Source: Paguma larvata
Taxonomy: Eukaryota; Chordata; Mammalia; Carnivora; Viverridae
Length of the DNA stretch: 64,000 nucleotides
Assembly: GCA_030068075.1 (NCBI GenBank)
Contig: CM057825.1
Coordinates: 120,517,434-120,581,433, forward strand
Reading direction: 5' to 3'
Position numbers and translations under genes: made by a program. Each line of letters starts with the position of its first letter. Within the stretch, counting starts at the first letter, position 1. Shown piece after piece: positions 58,841 through 64,000 of the stretch. The notes under the pieces are model-generated. The model did no database searches. It worked only from the letters and a program-made list of their open reading frames with translations, and had not been told where the DNA came from.

Positions 58841-59559
58841 CACTGACATTCCCAGGGCATTTATTCTACATTTCCTCGTGCTGTCTCATCAGTTCTGCTC
58901 GGCCTGTAGTATCTGTTTGTGCATCCTGTTGTCATCCATCCTACACCCCCCCTGCAGCCCAGGAGAGCAATGTCTCAGCAATCAGTCAATGCTAATATGC
59001 CAGCAATTTCCCAGAGCTTTGTTGTTGAAGAGCCTTGGCTTGATTTATTATTCTAAGTGTGTTGCTTAGGCAACATTGATTAATGATCAATTTCTACATT
59101 ACAAAATAATCATCAGGCCTGATAAAACTGTTCAGGAAGCAGAGACAGCATCTCGAGCAGGTAGGAGATATATCTTCTACCAGATTATCTATGGCTGCCA
59201 TTTTGCAGATTTTCAGTGGATGCCAGATTGGCTTCTACATTTGAGGTTCTGGACTTCTAAAGGGGGACTGGCCATCAGGCGGCAGCTTCCTGCTTTGTTG
59301 TCTAGGAGCATATTTGGAGAGGGGTGTTGCCAAGTATAGTAGAATAGCTTTTGGCTCTCGGTTCTATTTTTTCTAGTGGCAAGCAATGCCTAGCACACAG
59401 TAGGCTCTTAAATATTTGTGGGCCAGCAAATGCACGGACAGACCTTCGGGTAGTATGGGCAGCTTTCTCGGCACTGGCTGGCCACCATTTCTTTCTGTAG
59501 GTTTTTCAGACATTCATAGGCAGATTCCAAGAGTCTGATTCCACAACGGTTGAGTAGTG

Positions 59560-59860
59560 TCCACGCACTTTGAAAAATTCCTAGAAGGAGGCAGTAAAGC
59601 ACAATTCTTAGTAGTCTCTGAGGTCCAACTGCCTGGTTTGAATCTTGCCTCTCCCATCCTAGATCAGGAACTTTAGGCAAGTTGTTACCCACTGAACCTC
59701 TGTTTCTTTGCGTGTAAAATAGAAATTCTATTGTTAATATCTACTTCTTGAGTAGAGCAACATTGAGTGAATTAATGCATGTTGAGTACTTAGCGTAGTG
59801 TCTGGCACCTAATAAGTCCTCAGCAATTATTAGCTCTTATTTCTGCTTCACTCAAGACTT
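59560..59860 (-). repeat. MIR element, minus strand
   Basis: GGTTTGAATCTTGCCTCTCC, AACCTCTGTTTCTTTGCGTG, TAAAATAGAAATTCTATTG and AGTGTCTGGCACCTAATAAG. Confidence 0.78.
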
Positions 59861-60390
59861 AATGAAGACAACTTCAAAATTAGCTGAGAAAGAATGAATC
59901 CACCCAATGGAATGAGAACTCGATAGTTTGCTGTAGAATTAGTTCAAGTCCAATATTTACAGTAATCATGAAAGAAAGTACTGAGGGATTACCAAGACAG
60001 TCTGACTTAGCTATGAGAATACAGTTCACTTTTTTTGTTGGCTTGGAGTTTGCTCTCCTTGGATCTAACACATTCTGTTGATCCTATTTGTGCTTCTGCC
60101 ACTGTTCTTGGGCTTCCTGGTCTGTACTGGGGGATTCTTTGTTTCCGGACCTTCATTCTCAGTCTCTGATTTAGCAGTCTGTCAAAGTCCTGATTTCAAA
60201 GACAAGGACTTTGGCCGCTGTGTTCCCAGAGACCTGGCTTTCCTCCAATTCATTTTGCAAAGAGCCTGCTGTCTTTGCCTGCAAAAGTTTACAGGTTTTT
60301 GTTTCGTTCACCTCTATAGCTCTTAGTCTCATGCCTATTGTGGGACTTGCCCTTCTGTAAATTTTTACTGGTATGATGTTTAATTACTCT
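59861..60390. other. Intergenic sequence, no repeat recognised
   Basis: Nothing named. Confidence 0.4.
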
Positions 60391-60399
60391 CATAATGCT

Positions 60400-61085
60400 A
60401 GAGAGTAAAATGCACAGATTTTGAAGGGTACAGTTTCATGAATTTGGCAAATGTTTACAGCTGTGTCATACAAACCCCTATCAAGATATAGAGCACGGTC
60501 ATCACCCCAGAAACATCTCCAATACCCATTTCTGGTCAATCCTCCTCCCCCCCGAAGGCAGCTGACATTCTGCTTTCTATGTTTACAGATTAGTTTACTA
60601 TATTTTTGAACTTCTTTTGCTCAGTCTTACTTATGTCTGTCAGATTTATCTTTGTTGTTTCCTGGATTAGAAGTTCCTTCCTTTTTACTGTTCAGCAGCA
60701 TTCTATTGTATGAACATTCTGTGGCTTATTTATCCATTCTTGTATCGATGAACATTCGGGCAGTTTCCAGTTTTCAACTCTTAAGAACAAAGCTGCAATT
60801 AACGTTCTTTTACAAGACTTCTTGTGGACATATGGTTTCATTTACTTTTGTGGAAGTAAGAGTGGAATTGTTGAATCATAAAGTAAGTGAATGTTTATAG
60901 GAATTGCCAAGCTGTTTTCCAGAGTGACTGTCCCATTTTGCATATCCATGGGCTCCAGTGGCTTGGAATCCTCACCAGCTCTTAGTGTGGTCAGTCCCTT
61001 TAATTTTAGTCCTTCTAGTGGATGATGACTCATGAGGTTGACCATCTTTTTATGTGCCTTGCATTTGTAGCTAATTAGCATTTAT
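60400..61085 (-). mobile_element. Old L1 fragment, minus strand
   Basis: ATTCTATTGTATGAACATTC, TTATCCATTCTTGTATCGAT, GAACATTCGGGCAGTTTCCA, AGCTGTTTTCCAGAGTGACT and CATTTGTAGCTAATTAGCAT are the reverse complement of an L1M-type ORF2 3' end. Confidence 0.85.
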
Positions 61086-61288
61086 CCAATTGATGGGAAG
61101 AGTAATTTCCCAATCAGGTACTAAGCTGACCATCATTTCCCCCCATGAATCCAGAGAAATCACCCATTCCTTGTGTAACTCCACTAAATGCCCTGTGATG
61201 GTTCATTTATGTGTCAACTCGACTGGGCCACAGACTTCCCAGATAGCTGGTCAAACAACGTTCTGGGTGTGTCTCTGAGGGTGTTTTT

Positions 61289-61319
61289 ATTTAAAAAATT
61301 TTTTTAATGCTTATTTATT

Positions 61320-61367
<48 letters not shown>

Positions 61368-61528
61368 AGAGAGAGAGAGAGAAGGAGCATGAGCATGGGA
61401 GGGGCAGAAAGAGAGGGAGACAGAGAATCCAAAGTAGGCTCCAGGCTCTGAGCTGTCAGCACAGAGCCTGACAGTGGGGCTCAAACCCAGGAACCATGAG
61501 ATCATGACCTGAGCCACCCCAGCGCCCC
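61289..61528 (-). mobile_element. CanSINE, minus strand, inside an LTR
   Basis: AATGCTTATTTATTTTTGAG to GAGCCACCCCAGCGCCCC. TCTGAGGGTGTTTTT occurs at 61274-61288 and 61529-61543. About 30 bp between GACCTGAGCC and the head end is missing compared with other copies. Confidence 0.96.
61324..61383 (+). repeat. (GA)n microsatellite in a SINE
   Basis: Nearly pure GA over about 60 bp, an expanded form of the GA tract present in every CanSINE. Confidence 0.95.
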
Positions 61529-61900
61529 TCTGAGGGTGTTTTTTAATGAGATTAACATTTAAATCAGTAGACAGAATACAGCACTGTTGCCCTCCCTAAT
61601 ATGGGTGGCCCTCATCCATTTGGTTGGAGGCCTGAATAGAGCAAAACAGCTGACTCACCCCTGAATAAAAGGCAACTTCTCCCACTTGACAGCTTTTAAA
61701 CTGGGATAATGGTTGTTTCCTGCTCTGACCTGTTGAACTGAAACACTGGCTCTTCTTGTGTCCTGAACCTGCCAGCTTTGGGATTGGATCTTCTATCTTC
61801 AGCCCTCCTGGTTTTCCAGCTCGCCTACTGGAGATCTTGGGACTTGTTAGCCCCTCTAACCACATGAGACAATTCCTTCTAATAAGTCTATCTATTTCCA

Positions 61901-61990
61901 CCCACCCACCCATCCATCCATCCATCCATCCATCCATCCATCCTATCTATCATCTGTGTATGTGTGTATCTATGTATCTATCTATCATCT
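61901..61990 (+). repeat. (CCAT)n and (ATCT)n simple repeats
   Basis: About nine CCAT units followed by interrupted ATCT/TGTATC units. Confidence 0.93.
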
Positions 61991-62034
61991 CTTGGTTCTG
62001 TTTCTCTAGAGAACCATGACTAATATACACTTTC

Positions 62035-62915
62035 CTTTTGCACCATTTTCTCCCAAAGTGCCCCTTTTCCACTCTGTTTTGGCATAAGCGTTTACACCTA
62101 GCCCTGTGCTGGCTTCGTTAAATAGGCCACAAGATACGCTCAGGGCTTCCATTTACCAGCTTTGGGACGGCAATTAAAGCCCTTGTAGAAAATGTTATCC
62201 AAAGTTACCTTGAAGCCATTCACCACAGCCACGTTCAGAAATGCCGGCCTCCTGTGAGCACTGCAGGAGAGAGAACCACTGGGGGGATGGGGGTCCCTGG
62301 CTCTAGGGCTGTTGTTCTTTAACCATGTTTTCCAACCGGAAGATACGATGAGGCAATATAAAAATGCAACGGTTCTTGCCCTTCTAAGAGCAGAGTGACT
62401 AATACAATAACTAGGAGGGTAACGAAGCTTCACGGAAGGAGGATGGTTAAGGATGCTGACAGACGCTGTGGCTCCGAGAGGCCCGTCTCCTCACCACGGC
62501 ATGGATGCAAACCCACTCCTTCCTGACGTGAACTCAAGCAGAACATTCCGGAAAGCTGAAAGCGCATTAATCAAGAGCCTGCCTGTGAGGCTGCGGAGAC
62601 TCCAGGGCACGCTTCTCTCTTTCTCTCGCTCTTTTAAAACAACCTACTTATTTCCTTGTTTGTCTGCTTCTTCGTCTACTCTCCTACTCATTTAGTTATC
62701 CACTCTGTACGATATTTATATATTACTTATTTGCCTCCTAGGTATGTCATTAATTAATTTATTTAAAAGGTATGAACAGAATGAGTCACTTCTCCAGGTG
62801 AGAGTAAGGTAGAGTCCCTCTTTTAATTTTTAATTAAAACTGTTATTTAATTACAGTTTATTAAATTTATTAATTTTCAGTTGAATTTTAACAAAAACTT
62901 ATTTTTTTAGTTTTT
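62035..62915. other. Intergenic sequence, no repeat recognised
   Basis: 62820-62920 is TTAATT-rich. No gene evidence. Confidence 0.4.
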
Positions 62916-62921
62916 TTAATT

Positions 62922-63145
62922 TACTTTTTTTTTTTTAAAGATTATTTATTTTGAGAGAGAGAAAGAGAGAGAGAGAGAGAGCGAGCGAGCATGGGTTGGG
63001 GCAGAGGGAGAAAGAGAAAGAGAATTTCAAGCAGGCTCTGTCCTGTCAGCACAGAGCAGGACCTGGGGCCTGAATCCACGAACCCTGAGATCATGATTTG
63101 AGCTGAAGTCGGACGTTCAACTGGCTGAGCTACCCAGGTGGCCCC
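62922..63145 (-). mobile_element. CanSINE, older subtype, minus strand
   Basis: The tail side AAAGATTATTTATTTTGAGA differs from the AATGTTTATTTATTTTTGAG of the common copies. The head complement is GAGCTACCCAGGTGGCCCC. It is closer to the CanSINE form shared across Carnivora. Confidence 0.88.
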
Positions 63146-63870
63146 AAAATAGATTTAAAAAAGTTAACCACTCCTTATACTCAGATTGACCACAGGTCCA
63201 GTAAATTCCCCCTTGAGACCTGCAACCTCTCCCCAGATGACCCATGAACCCCAGGGGGAGGCTAACTTGGTTCAAATGGGGCTACTTTGGTTTCCAAATA
63301 CAGGTAAAGAGAGAATTAGTGTTTTGGAAATCCCACCCAGCTTGCTGGATCTGAGCATGGGTTCCCACCCCCTCACCCTTCCAGCTCAGGGATCATTCCA
63401 GTGCTGGGCTAACACCAGTCTTTCACTGTCTATCTCCAGGCGGCGGTGTTGAGCCCCCGAGTCACTGTTTCAGTGTCCCTTATGGAGAGCATCCCCTTTG
63501 CAGCCTAGATATCTGTTTCACAATCTCAGTACGTTCTGGAGATTCCGGTAGGATTCATCCTCACCCTCATCATTACAGGAGGGGGTCACTGTTCATCCTT
63601 CTCTTCCCCAAATACCGGGGTTGACGGTATTAGATGGAACAGCACTCGCCAGACCACAGAGATCTCACTGCTCTTCCTTAGAGGATAGTGGGTGCCCGTG
63701 AACCTGAAACCTGCCCACCTAGGAGTTCAGGGAATCTTCTCGAAGAATTCTCCTGTGCCTGCCTGGCCAAAATAACTGCCTACAATGGTCCTACTGCAGA
63801 ATCCTGAGAAACAAGCCACCAGGCACTTTGCTAGGAGAGTAGTTTGTTCATCGTACGAGATTTACAGAAG
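63146..63870. other. Intergenic sequence, no repeat recognised
   Basis: Nothing named. Confidence 0.4.
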
Positions 63871-63875
63871 ACCAT

Positions 63876-64000
63876 GGGGGAAAGGAAGGGGAAAAAATAG
63901 TTTCAAACAGAGAGGGAGGGAGGCGAACCCACAAGAGATTCTTAAATACAGACAACACACTGAGGGTGGATGGAAGAGCAGGGGAGAGGGGAAAATGGGT
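63876..64000 (+). mobile_element. L1 3' UTR fragment, cut by the window edge
   Basis: CCATGGGGGAAAGGAAGGGG, AGTTTCAAACAGAGAGGGAG and AGAGATTCTTAAATACAGAC match a carnivore L1 3' UTR. It continues past the right edge. Confidence 0.8.

Larger units (their letters stand above)
61196..62030 (+). mobile_element. MLT2-type (ERVL) solitary LTR with a SINE inside
   Basis: The left end TGATGGTTCATTTATGTGTC, CTGGGTGTGTCTCTGAGGGT; the middle ATTAACATTTAAATCAGTAG, TGGGTGGCCCTCATCCATTT; the right end GGTTCTGTTTCTCTAGAGAA, CCATGACTAATATAC. A CanSINE at 61289-61528 interrupts it. (CCAT)n and (ATCT)n simple repeats at 61901-61990 lie near its 3' end. No internal viral genes. Confidence 0.85.

Overview
This is mammalian nuclear DNA, most likely from a cat-family carnivore (Felidae/Feliformia). 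The evidence is about thirty copies of a tRNA-Lys-derived CanSINE with the feliform head (GGGGCGCCTGGGTGGCTC) and an AATAAA-type tail, plus LINE-1 copies of the carnivore type. There are no bacterial features. Almost every open reading frame in the window is a chance frame or lies inside a repeat.

The only host gene I can support is ERCC4 (XPF), on the minus strand at the left end. Exons 1 to 4 can be placed to the base from protein similarity, consensus splice sites and phase: 10092-10298, 8444-8624, 2395-2590 and 808-1015. They encode residues 1-264 of the N-terminal helicase-like half. The remaining exons, including the nuclease and HhH2 domains, lie off the left edge. Exon 1 sits in a CpG-rich promoter region (about 9700-10860). 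Beginning 22 bp upstream of the start codon is an array of six 42-bp repeats (10320-10571). A second, degenerate 57-bp minisatellite lies in the first part of intron 1 (9662-9980).

From about 10.9 kb to the right edge I find no exon of another gene. In human the region upstream of ERCC4 is a large intergenic interval toward SHISA9, and this window looks like the equivalent. It is filled by layers of repeats. The oldest are MIR, L2, MER5A-like and other hAT-type elements, and MLT1- and MLT2-type solitary LTRs. Next come L1 fragments, including one nearly full-length but dead 6.6 kb L1 (35143-41763). CanSINEs are the youngest layer, often inserted into the older elements, so the order of events can be read directly.

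I did not find a new gene system. The best leads are the promoter VNTR with its in-frame upstream reading frame, a strong G-quadruplex motif in intron 2, CTCF- and RFX-like sites (one CTCF-like site carried by the L1 5' UTR), a perfect 12-bp-arm palindrome, and several clean nested insertions.
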